Origin: Ophiostoma sp. CBS 140.51
Taxonomy: Eukaryota > Ascomycota > Sordariomycetes > Ophiostomatales > Ophiostomataceae
Assembly (NCBI GenBank): GCA_029298735.1
Contig: JANSLP010000042.1
Span: 1-64,000, forward strand
DNA: 64,000 nucleotides
Reading direction: 5' to 3'
Shown here: positions 34,653 to 44,843 of the stretch, in pieces
How positions within the stretch are numbered: position 1 is the stretch's first letter
How the letters are laid out: each line of letters begins with the position of its first letter
Program-made: the position numbers and the translations under genes
The notes under the pieces: model-generated
What the model was told of the DNA's origin: nothing
The model's database searches: none
The model's input: only the letters and a program-made list of their open reading frames with translations

Positions 34653-35243
34653 TGTGTCGTGTGTCCGGTTGTTTTTCTCTCTTTTTCTCCAGGAACGTCT
34701 AAATGAGTTTGCTGTACTATGAGTCGACGTCGTCGGAGCTGGAATTGACAGCCCAGGGAAAAAAACCAATTAAGCGCGATTATCGGTTTATCAGCCGAAG
34801 TTCGCAAAATCGCAGTCGTGAGTAGTGGGGGGCCCCACACGGCAATCGCACGTCATTTCGACCTGTGTTGTTGGTACAATACACAGTACCACTAAAACAG
34901 TCGGCACGGTGCTAACGGGCACGCATGTCTTCACAGTATTCCGAATTCATCGGCCATAACAACTACGAGATATCCAAACAACTATTTCCTTTCATGAGGT
35001 GCTGCTTGCCAGAGTGATTGGAATTCAACCAATCTTTCGAGAAGAGAAAAGAGAAAAAAAACTACTGTCACCATCACTATAGCCACACTCTCCTAAACGA
35101 GACTTTTTTTTTTTTCGTGTTGTTGACTGATTTATGTTGCTAATTCTCTTTGGAGATCGGTCCTCCTCACAATGTACACGCAATGCCACCCATAGTATCC
35201 ATATAGCTCGCCTACAATCCAGCTTCCTGCAAAGCCCCTCGCC
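34653..35243. promoter_or_regulatory. MET14 upstream region and 3' flank of the GPI gene
   Basis: 591 bp between two minus-strand genes. It should carry the MET14 promoter (right of 34,652) and the end of the next gene. I looked for an ATGRYRYCAT-type sulfur-regulator site and did not find a convincing copy. No gene supported. Confidence 0.45.
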
Positions 35244-35715
35244 TCACATAAACAGAGTGAAAACGACGCCCAGTCCGGCAATGGTCACCACGTTTCCCAT
35301 TCCGGGACCAAACATGCTGTCGGCACCGTTGACCGTGACGGTGCCCGTGCCCGATGTTGAAGCTGTGGCAGCAGCCTGAGTGGTCGTGGCGGTTTTTTTG
35401 CCGCCGCCGCCGGCCCCCGTGGTGGTTGCTGTCGAGTTGCCTTTCGCGGACCCCGAGCCACCAGTCGCGGTGTCTGTACCGTTGTTTGCGGTTGCTGTCG
35501 TCGTGCCTTTAGCGTTCTTGCCGGTCTTTGTTGACGCATCCTTGGTCTTCGTTCTAGTCGATGTAGAGCTGGAATCCTGTGTTGATTTTGTGTTAGTCGG
35601 GGGGGTCATCAAGGTAGCCGCGCGTCACGCGGTCTAGATATTGTAACACGAGTCGACTTACTTGGGCAACAACGACTGTTGCGAGTGCGAGGACGGCAAC
35701 CGAGGAAAGCTTCAT
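35244..35715 (-). CDS. Small secreted Ser/Thr-rich, GPI-anchor-like protein, 2 exons
   Basis: Exons 35662-35715 and 35244-35576 encode 128 residues. A clean signal peptide MKLSSVAVLALATVVVAQ fills exon 1 exactly. The mature part is almost entirely Thr/Ser/Lys/Ala/Gly (STSTRTKTKDASTKTGKNAK, TTTATANNGTDTATGG), a likely O-mannosylated stalk. It ends with a short polar stretch and a hydrophobic tail (MGNVVTIAGLGVVFTLFM) that fits GPI attachment, with a plausible omega site at NGADS. Probably a cell-wall or plasma-membrane surface protein. The family is unknown, and low complexity makes homology hard to judge. Confidence 0.72.
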
Positions 35716-37605
35716 TGTGCTGAGAAGGAAAGAGGGAGGTAAAGAATTGAAAGATTGGTAGACGTGTTGCTGAGTAGATATATGTTGGCGAAACCGACAG
35801 GAAAAAACAGGTGATTGGCCTTTTTTTTTGTATGAGGATAAAGGTACTGTACTATGTTTCTTATTCCTAAAATAATAACGTTGATGGTAGTGAGGATTGT
35901 AAGTGTGATGAGAAAGATAGAAGAGGCGATGATGGTAAGGAAAGAGACCCGGTATTTGTATCCCATCACATCAACAGTGACTCTCGATTTTCACACAATT
36001 ATCTCTTTCCCGACTAGGTTCGCAATATCTGATACTGCGTCTCCACACGCTGGGCGGTCCTCGCATTGGAGAAGCATTTTCATGCAGCCTGTCAACACAA
36101 CGTGCCAGATGGTCTAAAAAAAGAAGCCAAGGCCTAGACCCCTCGTCCATCACCGCAATCATCGACCATGCTTACAGTGTCGATCACGAGCATGAGGAAC
36201 CACACCAGAAAACAACTCATGATCGACCTTGCATTGAGTTTCCAAAGGATGAGCCGTCAGTAGGCCGTACTCTTCGGCAGTAGACGTTCACTTAGCGTGC
36301 CTACCCCTGGAGTACTCGAGTGAATACGTCGTAGAGCCTTGTCATCGAGCACCCCCGGCACAAACACAACTCGCGAAACAGAACGCGAGACCACAGCTGC
36401 ATGTTTCGAACCTGAGCATTCATAGCAACTAGCCCCCATGTATCAACTTACAAGTTTAGTGCATCTGCGTCCAAATGTTTTCTTTCTACGACCCAGAAAT
36501 CCTGCCTATTTTGTTCCGTCCTCGTCCCAAAATGAGGTGTTGCGCAGTATAATAGTCGAGGCGTTAGCTGGTAAGATGTCAAAGCAGTACGTAAAGATAA
36601 CGTACATGATATTTGTGTACATACATACATATGCGTGTGTGCATTGCGCACTGAACAGGTGTGTGGCTGGGACTCTTAACCCTCCCCTAAACGAGCTACA
36701 CAACTACGCAAGCATCACCACCATCGTGTTTGATTGTTCGTCAACTCTACTAGACATTTACTCAGTGCCTGGGAAGGAGACGAGAACCACGTCAGGTATG
36801 CTCTTACTGGGGTGTGCGCAACATGTGTCGTGTAAAACGATACGACACACTTCACCATAAGACTAAAATAGAAACCTAAATCATATCCGCCTTTAGCATG
36901 TTCATGGAGTACTAATTCGGGCAGTACCATTGTGATGGGAGATTATTTCACTCTCGTTTGTATGCTTGACGACCATCGTTACCAGCTTCATCATTATTAC
37001 CCTCGACATGGCCGAAAATGCGACCTACTGTGCAGATATAACACTGCATGTCCGTGCCGTAGACAATACACAGAAAACATACAAAATATTACTCCGTACG
37101 TTGGTACAGTGGTACGTGGTATGTGGGGAACCTGGTTTCTTAAATTTCTTTTTGACGGGGCTGACATAGAGAAATAGTCGAGCCAGGGTGGCTGAGACGC
37201 TGTGTCGACTTCAATCGCTGTATTACATCGAGTTGTCTCATGCATAGACTTGAAACGTATGTACGCAACACAACATACGTCGCCGTGAAAAAAAATGGCT
37301 CGAAAAGGGCAACGTAAAAAAAAACCATTTTATTCCCACCACTACTTTTTTAAGAACACAAAGAAAAGGCCGCCAAATAGTTCTGTTATCAAAACACTCC
37401 TTGCAAGCAAACAAATGCACTCTATGACGCGCTGTGGTCCCCCCTGTTGTCAAACCCGCACCAAACACTTTGGTCTCATATCACTCTATTCTCTCCATGT
37501 TGTTATTCTTCTTTCTTCAAAATAGAGACCCGTAATTATATTTAGAAATACTGCGTCGTCAAGCACTGCCGCTATGCTGCACTCTGGCCCGAGACCCAGG
37601 AACCA
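35716..37605. other. Intergenic region, no gene supported
   Basis: 1.9 kb between the GPI protein and MSH5. There are only short frames on both strands. One exact TACTCCGTA at 37090-37098. A TACATACATACATATG run near 36,620 is simple sequence. Confidence 0.5.
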
Positions 37606-40600
37606 CTACGTCTTTTTAAAAACGCACTGCAAGAGCTCCCGGGGTGTTTGTAAGCCGGCACTCGAATCAAGCGCTTCTGCCATCCTCGCAAGAAATCGGC
37701 GAGCTTGTTTCTCGTTGCCCTTCAGCCTTTCTATATCATCCACTCGCGACGGCAGACAAACCTTCGAGAGACTTGCACCCTGCCCAAGGAGCTTTGTGAC
37801 CTGGTTTGCTCTTTTAAGCACATCCGGCGTGACACCACTGATCGCTGCACAGTGGCAGCCAAAACTCTCCGTGCTTCTCCCTTCCTGAAGCACGTGGAGA
37901 AATTTCACTTTTTCGTCTGGCCGTGACGCACCAGGGTTGACTGCCACACTCATATGGCACATGCCGAGACGTGGGTGTTGTCTGAACCCTTTCCGCTCGA
38001 AGATTTCGTGAAAATGTGTTGCTGCCAGCACTTTTGGGGCGTTAATTTGTCCTCTTTGGAGAAAGTGGTCAAGTAGCGCGTCAAACAGCGCCGCACCGTC
38101 AGCCGTGGCGGTGCCTTTGCCAAACTCGTCGATGAGTACGAGGCTTCTTCGCGTTGCAAAATTGATAGAAAATGCTGCTTGCCGCAAATCGACCCCAAAT
38201 GCACTTTCATCGCGCAATACGCTTTCGCGCGTGGCAATTCTAGTCAGAATCTTGTCTGTGATGCCGACAATGGCTTCTTCCGCAGGGACAAAACTCCCGA
38301 TGTGGGCTAGAAGCAGAATTGTCGCCACCTGCTTCAAGTAAACGCTCTTTCCAGAATGGTTGGGACCTGTCAAAACAATGGTGCTTGGCGTGTTCCCTGT
38401 TGTGCCAGGCATATGTGAGAAAGCGCGGCCAGTATCTTCTGAGGGAGCACCCAAACCTCCTGACATATAACAGTCATTAGGCACAAATGTCCCAGAGCCA
38501 GTTTCCTGAAGTAAGTGGCGGCCCTTGCGAATGATCAGGATATTTTCCTCTGTCATTTGAGGGCGACTGAGGTGCAACGATTTTGCCCCGTAGGCAAGAG
38601 CAAGGATGCTGTCGATATGCCCGACGGCGTTTGATGCCCGCAGCAGTGCGTCTTCTCTTTCCAAGATCTCTGATCCCAGAGCGTGGAACATTTCAACCTC
38701 GAGATCTTATGCATGTTAGCGAGTCCCATACACACTTACCTTCGGAAATACGACAGGAAAAAAATGGGTGAAGAGGCCGTCTCTTTATCCCGTAAACATA
38801 CCGATGATTCGTCCGGCCAGGTCACCAAATTCCACATCGACGTCATTCAGGCCAGCAGTTTTAAAGTAGATAAGCCCGTCTTCTTGCAACACTTCTTCCC
38901 AGAAGCCAAAGTCGAGGTCATCTCCCATGGTGGATCTATTGCCATTATGGTCGGGATGGTGATCGTGGATGAGAGCCGATGCAACAAGAAGGTACCCTCT
39001 TTGAGGGTGGAATATACACCCTACAATATCGTCTTGTGCCTCATTCCTGAGTCTGGATTTATGCGTACGGCAAATGCCTTCAAGGCGATTTTGAAGAAGA
39101 GCATACGTAGACTTGAGTGCGTCAAGCTCTGGGCTAACTCCTTGAGCAACAACATTACGGCTGGATGACTTGGACTCTCGAAAATCAATTGTCCTAACCA
39201 GCTTCTCTTGTATTTCAAATATAGCCCCAGAGTCGATTTCGCCCAAAGCCTATGTTTCGACGTTGTTAGCCTTGGATGTGGAAAATACAGTCATCCCCCT
39301 CTCAAAGCTCAGAGGTGGCAGATTATCAAAACATACCTTGTCGATGACAGCACAGACGCCGTATCCTACTTGCAAGAGCTGCAAAACGGCATTGGAAAAA
39401 TCATGGAGGTTTGTCCATGCGCTTTGTTTAACTGATGAGAAGTGGCCTGGGAGATACAGCCCCCTTCGAAGGTGGGCTATCATCGGTAGTATGTTTTTGG
39501 CCCTTTTTAGAGCCGCGCGGATAGCTCCAACGGAGTTTTGGTTCTGCAAATCTAGAAGATTCGAGATAGACTCATGACGCTCGTTAATGAGCAAAATATC
39601 GGTACTTGGCCGAACAAATATCTCACGCAGAATACTTCGTCCTTGTGAAGTGAGGGCTAGCGAGTGAAACATATCGAAGACGGAGCGCTCGCCGTGAGAT
39701 GTGCTCGATGAAGTACTGTCCCTATATGCTGCTGCTGCCCGTCCATTGGCGAATCGTAGGTCTGGGCGAAAAATCTGTAGCGACAGCAAGGTGTCTGCAG
39801 TAACAAACATACAATCGTTGTATGTCACAGTCAAGACAGAATGAATTTGGGCACAGTCCGTGTCTGTGGCCATAGCCATAGCCTGTTTTCTTTCGAGATC
39901 GCGGATCAACGCGCTGGCACAGCCTAACTATTGAGATGGGCAGGCATGGGTATTCGTCAGCCTCTGCCTCGATAAACTCTCGTCCAACGTTGGTGACATG
40001 CGAAAGGTGAACTTACAGAAACTTGGCCCTCTAAGTTGATGAGTGTGCGTAGGTGCATAAGTCTATTTCGTGCACTAGAGCCAGCTTTTGATTCCGACGC
40101 AAGGCCACTTTGAAGCTCATATTTCTCAATATCTTCCACGGCAGTAGTGAAAAAAGCCGATGCTTCTTGGTGGCCATCGGCACAGTCCAGACGTGTCAGA
40201 AGCTGTCGCCCACAGTCGGGGCTGAAGTCAGATGAAACGACGGAGCGCACCACAAAGCCACGCTCCCCACTGTCTCCTGTGCCATTTTCTTCATTAACTC
40301 CACTGGAAATTCGGTCGAGAAAGTCAATAAAGGCATCCGGAGAGCGGCTTGGCACAATGATGCTCGAAGGCCGGGCTTGAAAAAGGAGTGATTCGACCAG
40401 CTCGAGCCCAACAATTCGGGTGTCATCGTGGAGGTAGAGTGTCGCCGTAGATGCAACAAAGTATGCACAACCGACAGTGCCGTTTGGCTTCATTTCAAGT
40501 GCCATGTAGATACCGCCGAATTCGGCTGCCGCAGCGGTGGTAGCATCAGGATAGCCATAGGTTGCAGGGTCAGTATTGCTAACGAAAGTCCCAGCCATGT

Positions 40601-40832
40601 GCGCCTGGTCATTAAAGATCTCACTGTCCATAGCAAGTACGGCCCCACCGACGACACCCGGGCGTGCCACTATATGTGCCCCTGCGGCAGCGACTGGCAA
40701 GGCCGTCGATGGATGCTGCGAGGTTGGGGGTCCTGTTCCTGTAGTGCGAGAGTCGCCCCGTCCTCGGCGGCTCGGCTGCCACCGGGCAGGCGCCACAGGC
40801 GGGGCTCTTTGGCCTCTCCTGCTTGAAACCAT
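37606..40832 (-). CDS. MSH5: Meiotic MutS homologue MSH5, 4 exons
   Basis: Partner of Msh4 in MutS-gamma, which stabilises Holliday junctions and promotes meiotic crossovers; it does not repair mismatches. Exons 40017-40832, 39337-39927, 38802-39249 and 37606-38705 sum to 2955 nt (984 residues). The first ~75 residues are Arg/Gly/Pro-rich. The MutS core follows, with clamp and lever helices (SFERGMTVFS in the intron-flanking frame is not used). The ATPase has Walker A GPNHSGKS (about 731), VGSF-like IGSFVPAEEAIVGITDKILT, Walker B LVLIDEFGKG (about 815) and ATHFHEIFERKG. FGKGT and ATHFHEIF favour MSH5 over MSH4 (which has LGRGT, ATHFLEL). A mismatch-binding Phe-x-Glu domain is not visible at the N-terminus, as expected. 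Confidence 0.9.
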
Positions 40833-41492
40833 GGTCTCATGGGGGGTGCGGCGATGCCGGTGTTTGGCGGTGCTGGCGATATTGATGATATCGGTGACGT
40901 CTGAAGATTTGATATGAAAGGAGAGGGGGTGTCTGGGACAAAGAGGATGAGGCACGAGGTAAAAGGGGGAGATCGGAGGCGGCTATATTGCTTCCTGCCG
41001 TCATAAAGAGAAAGACCAAAGGCGTCAGCCGTATATTTCCTAGCGAGGAAAGCGCGACCGGTTCCACAGCAGCCACCGCTTTTCCCACCACCGGTGAGAA
41101 GTTTTGATCACACCGAAAGGGGTATTTGTTAAGCGATGAGTCTTGAATATTGAATGCCATTGACACGCTGTTGCATTCGTTTGCATCGCAAGCGTGCTTC
41201 CTTGCAAGGCGCGTTGAGTGCAAGGCGCGTTGAGTGCAAGGCGCGTTGGGCCCCCCTTCCCTGGATATACGTGTTTACGTGATGCTGGCAAGTAACGGGT
41301 AGAGGAGGGTCATGACTTCTACTCACCGAAAAAAGTGAACCTTCTAAGTCAAAATAATGAACGTTGTATTTCGATTTGATCGGTGAAATGAGTCATTTGT
41401 CAAGGCTGATACAATTCCCTCGCGCTGGAATAATTACTTTTCCGACCGTATCCCAGCACACCTGCACTCTTCCAACACCACCGGTATAGAAT
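40833..41492. promoter_or_regulatory. MSH5 upstream region
   Basis: 660 bp between MSH5 and the EMC5 stop; it must contain the MSH5 promoter. It includes a 16-bp minisatellite (separate entry) and an inverted CTTGCAAG-like core next to it. No meiotic regulator element is recognised with confidence. Confidence 0.45.
41203..41249. repeat. Minisatellite, three copies of a 16-bp unit
   Basis: TGCAAGGCGCGTTGAG repeats at 41203-41218, 41219-41234 and 41235-41249, the third copy ending TTGG. It is GC-rich and lies about 370-420 bp upstream of the MSH5 ATG. Confidence 0.9.
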
Positions 41493-41994
41493 TTACTTTC
41501 TGTCTCCGCCGTCTCGTACCCAGTCCCCAAACGTCTTTCTTTGGCGACGGATGTCGGCAAAACTAGGTCTTGTCTCCAGAAAGCGGAACGGGTTTCCAAC
41601 GTAGTCCTTGCTCGCGTCCCCCTCGGCGCTTTTGGTGCCTCCCGCTCCCTCCCGCTCGATCTTTCCGGCCCATACGTGCCACTGGATCGGCTTCAGCTTC
41701 TGTGTCCCCAACACAAGTCCTAGGCTGGCGATGAGTAATGCTGCGATGGTCTCGATGGTGATGTCGACAGGTAAAGACGCAGATGTTGGTTGGGGGATTC
41801 CTGCAGACCGGAACGTTTGGAGGGTCGAGAATTCTTGTGCGGAGTAGCAACTGGAGGGGTGCAGTAGGGTGCAAAAGTCAGTGGACGCTATTGTGGTTTT
41901 CGACAGCTCTGGTGCGCGAACGGGGCGCGGGCACTCACGAATGGGCGAGCAGGACAAGGCCAAAAGCCGTCGTCAGTTTTGAGATCCAAGTCAT
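41493..41994 (-). CDS. EMC5: ER membrane protein complex subunit 5 (EMC5/MMGT), 2 exons
   Basis: Small two-pass membrane subunit of the EMC insertase, which inserts tail-anchored and multipass proteins into the ER; the family is also annotated as membrane magnesium transporter. Exons 41939-41994 and 41493-41850 give 414 nt, 137 residues. TM1 is near the N-terminus (TTAFGLVLLAHSCYSAQEFS) and TM2 follows DITIETIAAL (LLIASLGLVLGT). Conserved PIQWHVWAGKIEREG comes next, then a cytosolic tail with NPFRFLETRPSFADIRRQRK. The length matches fungal EMC5. The splice joins HS/CYSAQEF. The larger unspliced frame from 41963 is an artefact of reading through the intron. Confidence 0.88.
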
Positions 41995-43048
41995 TTTTCT
42001 AGTTATGAGAATGCAGACCGACTTCGCAGGAGGCGAGTTCGTGGAAGATGTGGATGAGTTGAAGGGAGCGGTCGTTTGTCGTGGATGGATGCGTGCCGCG
42101 TTGGGTGTTGCGTTATGAGGTTAAGTTTGAGGTTGTTTGGTCAGTCGTAATACATAAAAAGGTCAGGGGCAAAACCAACAGCTGTTACCTATGTTAACTT
42201 TTTAGATGCATAATTTGCAGTTAAGCAGTCTGCTGGTCTGCCCAGCCCCACCCAGTTGTCTTTTCATGCCACCGATACCAGTAATTCTAACTGATAAGTA
42301 GGAGTACCCCGGGGCGGCTGGGCAAGTGCGGAGTAAGATGTACTTTGCCCAAACTTTGTTCTCCATACGGAGTTCTCCGTACTTCGCACTTAAACAAACC
42401 TCGAGTTACTTCACCATATGTCAAACAGACCAGTTTCCTTTATTATTTAAAGCCTACACGGCTGTGCATCTGGTCAGTTTTCTTACTGGCTAGCGGGCCG
42501 AGGCGTGGTCAATAGACTTAATCATACGGGGCAAAGGGGGCCGGGGTTGTTATTTAAAAAGGACGAATAATTAGAAGTTTACATAAATAAATAAGACGTG
42601 AATTAAAAAAGAGGCAAAAACAATACCTAAAACAACTAAAATGAAAGTGAATAAACAAACCGGCCATGGGCCACCCCGTCTATAGGAACTCTTGAAACTG
42701 CAGACCTACCAACCAACACCAATGAAACCAGCCAGACATTGAACCGCAAATAACCAATCCCGACTCCCGTGCCACGACGTATCGTGTGCCATGCAGTAAC
42801 CAATACACAGACGCAGTAATACAGAACAATCCATAAAGACAGAGGGTTGCGACGGAGGAGATGATGCACTCCATACACCTGAGTCGGGAGATGAAAACGA
42901 TAAAAAACCAAACAGACCAAACAGACCCTAAAAAAAACCGACACAGGAAAAAGAAGTAAAACAAAGACACAAACACCGAGCTACTGAGCTCGTTGAGAAA
43001 ACACTCATCAAAGTACACCGGGTTTCCACAACATGACGGCCTGACCAC
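41995..43048. other. Intergenic region upstream of EMC5 and 3' of the HMG gene
   Basis: 1.05 kb with no gene supported. Its middle (42,540-42,660) is AT-rich. It holds the near-palindrome at 42366-42381 (separate entry). Confidence 0.5.
42366..42381. repeat. Inverted repeat TACGGAG-TT-CTCCGTA
   Basis: Perfect 7-bp arms around two bases (TACGGAGTTCTCCGTA). It is a paired version of the TACTCCGTA motif that recurs between genes in this window, and lies about 370 bp upstream of the EMC5 start. Confidence 0.85.
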
Positions 43049-44843
43049 TCAAGCTCCGCCTAGGCCTTGCCAATCATCGTTATCGTTTACAGAATCAACC
43101 TTCCAGCTCTCGCTGTCGCCCTGCAGATATTGGAGATGTGTCTCTGGTATCAAACTTTCTTCAACCTCGACAAGGTACGGGCCGGCATACATCTCGTTTG
43201 TGTTTGTACTGCCATGAAGGCCTTGCTGCCATTGTGATTCACCCAACCCCCCGGCCACGAGAACGGGGTTTGACATGTCGTACTGAGGCATACCTTCCCT
43301 GGACATGAGCGAAGGGTCAATCTGCTGGCTCATGCCGCCTGCATGGTGTCCATGGGAGCGGTGGTGCGGCGCAGCGTTAACAGCAGGGGTGTGTGTTGAG
43401 TACCGTGCGTTGAGATCGAAGTGCTGGTGGCTTGTCGGATGGTGAGCATGGCCCAGACCCATGTCGATATTTTGCTGCGCCGTATTTGCGTACATCATGT
43501 TGTCGAGTTGGTGGTGATGGCTTGCAGGCAGATGGCGGTAGTGCATCCCCGGCCCAGGGCCCGCATACTCGTCCGTGTCGTACGGTGTGGGGGTGTGTCT
43601 CGCCGGGTTCGGCACATGCTGTGGATGCCGGTGGGGGTAAGCCGCGTATGACTGTGCATCCGGAACAGCTACCGTGGAGTATGGATACCCTCCGTACGGT
43701 CCACCGTGCGGGTCCACCATCGGAGTCCTGCTCGATGACCGGTACTTTGGGTCCCGGCGGCCCGAGGCTTCCCAGTCGGGATCATCGATATCGGAGTCCT
43801 CGCCAAACTCATCCTTTCCCTTTTTCCGGGGCTTGGACGGTGTGAACTTGTACTCAGGGTGCGCCTTGCGATGGTTATCGCGCTCGATGACGGCCCAATC
43901 GTTAAACTGCCGACGCACGTTGTCTGGTTCAATAGACCAACTGTGACCACAAACCTTGGAAACAACCTGGTGGTTGGATTGTTGTGCCCATTTTTTTGCC
44001 CGGTCTTGGTAGGCCTTCCGATATAGCATGAATGCGTTCATAGCACGCTTGACCTTGCCAGGCACCTTCCCTCGGTCGACCTCTTCGTGGCGCTCGTCCG
44101 CCGACCGGTGGACATATGCTTCGATGTCGACAATCGGCAAGTCCCAATCCTTGGTGAGAATACTGAGCGGTTGATCCATTGTGCTGGATTCTTCGGTGGC
44201 CGTCTTGGCGGACTTCTCCTTCCGTGTCGTGGGAGGCGAGGCAGACAAGGACGGTGCCTTCTTCTTGGGAGTCGTATTTTTCGTTATGCGGCCCGATTTC
44301 ACGGCCAGGACTTTCATTTCCTGCGTTGCTCTGTGCGGCGCTGCCATGCTGGGCATGCCTGGGCTGCTGGACAGATGTTGCTGTGCAGTTGGTGGGGACG
44401 CCTCAGGCGTGTTTAGGTTATACAGCTACAGCGGTAGAAGTCAGCCTCGTCAGTCTTCTGGAGTGTCCCTCATGCAAACTCAACAAATTTCCATCAGTCT
44501 TGTTCCTTTAGGGGGCGGACAGTCATACCTGTGGAGTGGATGCCGAATGTGTGGTTTCATAGGTGCCGGCGTCCTCTCCGGCATGGAGACTTTGGTAGTG
44601 GAATGGCAGCCCCTGGTGGGGTTGTGTGTATGCCATGCTCGGGCTGGCGTACTGGCGGAAGCCCCGCGGCTCTGGTGTTTGGTATCGAGAGGCTGATCGG
44701 GAAACAATCTGGTCAACTTCAAAGGGCGTGCTGGAGCACCGAGGCTGGGATGCGATGCTGTGGTGTTGTGGAAGTTGGTTGCAGACGGCGGGGGAGCGTT
44801 CGCGCACAGAGGAGGCAGGAGACGGCGGTATGACACGGTCCAT
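43049..44843 (-). CDS. HMG-box (MATA_HMG type) transcription factor, 2 exons
   Basis: Exons 44529-44843 and 43049-44425 give 1692 nt, 563 residues from MDRVIPPSPASSVRERSP. The HMG box at about 225-300 reads KVKRAMNAFMLYRKAYQDRA, then NHQVVSKVCGHSWSIEPDNV, QFNDWAVIERDNHRKAHPEY and KFTPSKPRKKGK, a basic C-flank. The NAFMLYRK and HPEYKF spacing is that of the sequence-specific MATA/Ste11 class, not the abundant HMGB class. From memory it most resembles the Ste11/FMF-1/PaHMG5 group that controls mating and fruiting; that assignment is an inference. The C-terminal half is His/Pro/Tyr-rich and disordered. Its 5' flank is unusually long. Confidence 0.87.

Noticed and set aside
36395..36425. Minus-strand GGTTCGAAAC, a second T-loop-like string
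   Set aside because: The surrounding sequence gives no cloverleaf.
37606..40832. Calling the MutS gene MSH4
   Set aside because: FGKGT after Walker B and ATHFHEIF fit MSH5; MSH4 carries LGRGT and ATHFLEL-type residues.
42480..42660. AT-rich patch as a possible RIP-mutated transposon remnant
   Set aside because: Too short, no long TA-rich blocks and no trace of transposase or reverse-transcriptase motifs.
33833..44843. A sexual-cycle gene cluster joining MSH5 and the HMG regulator
   Set aside because: The neighbours between and around them (EMC5, MET14, VMA5, GPI protein) are unrelated housekeeping genes; proximity alone is weak evidence.
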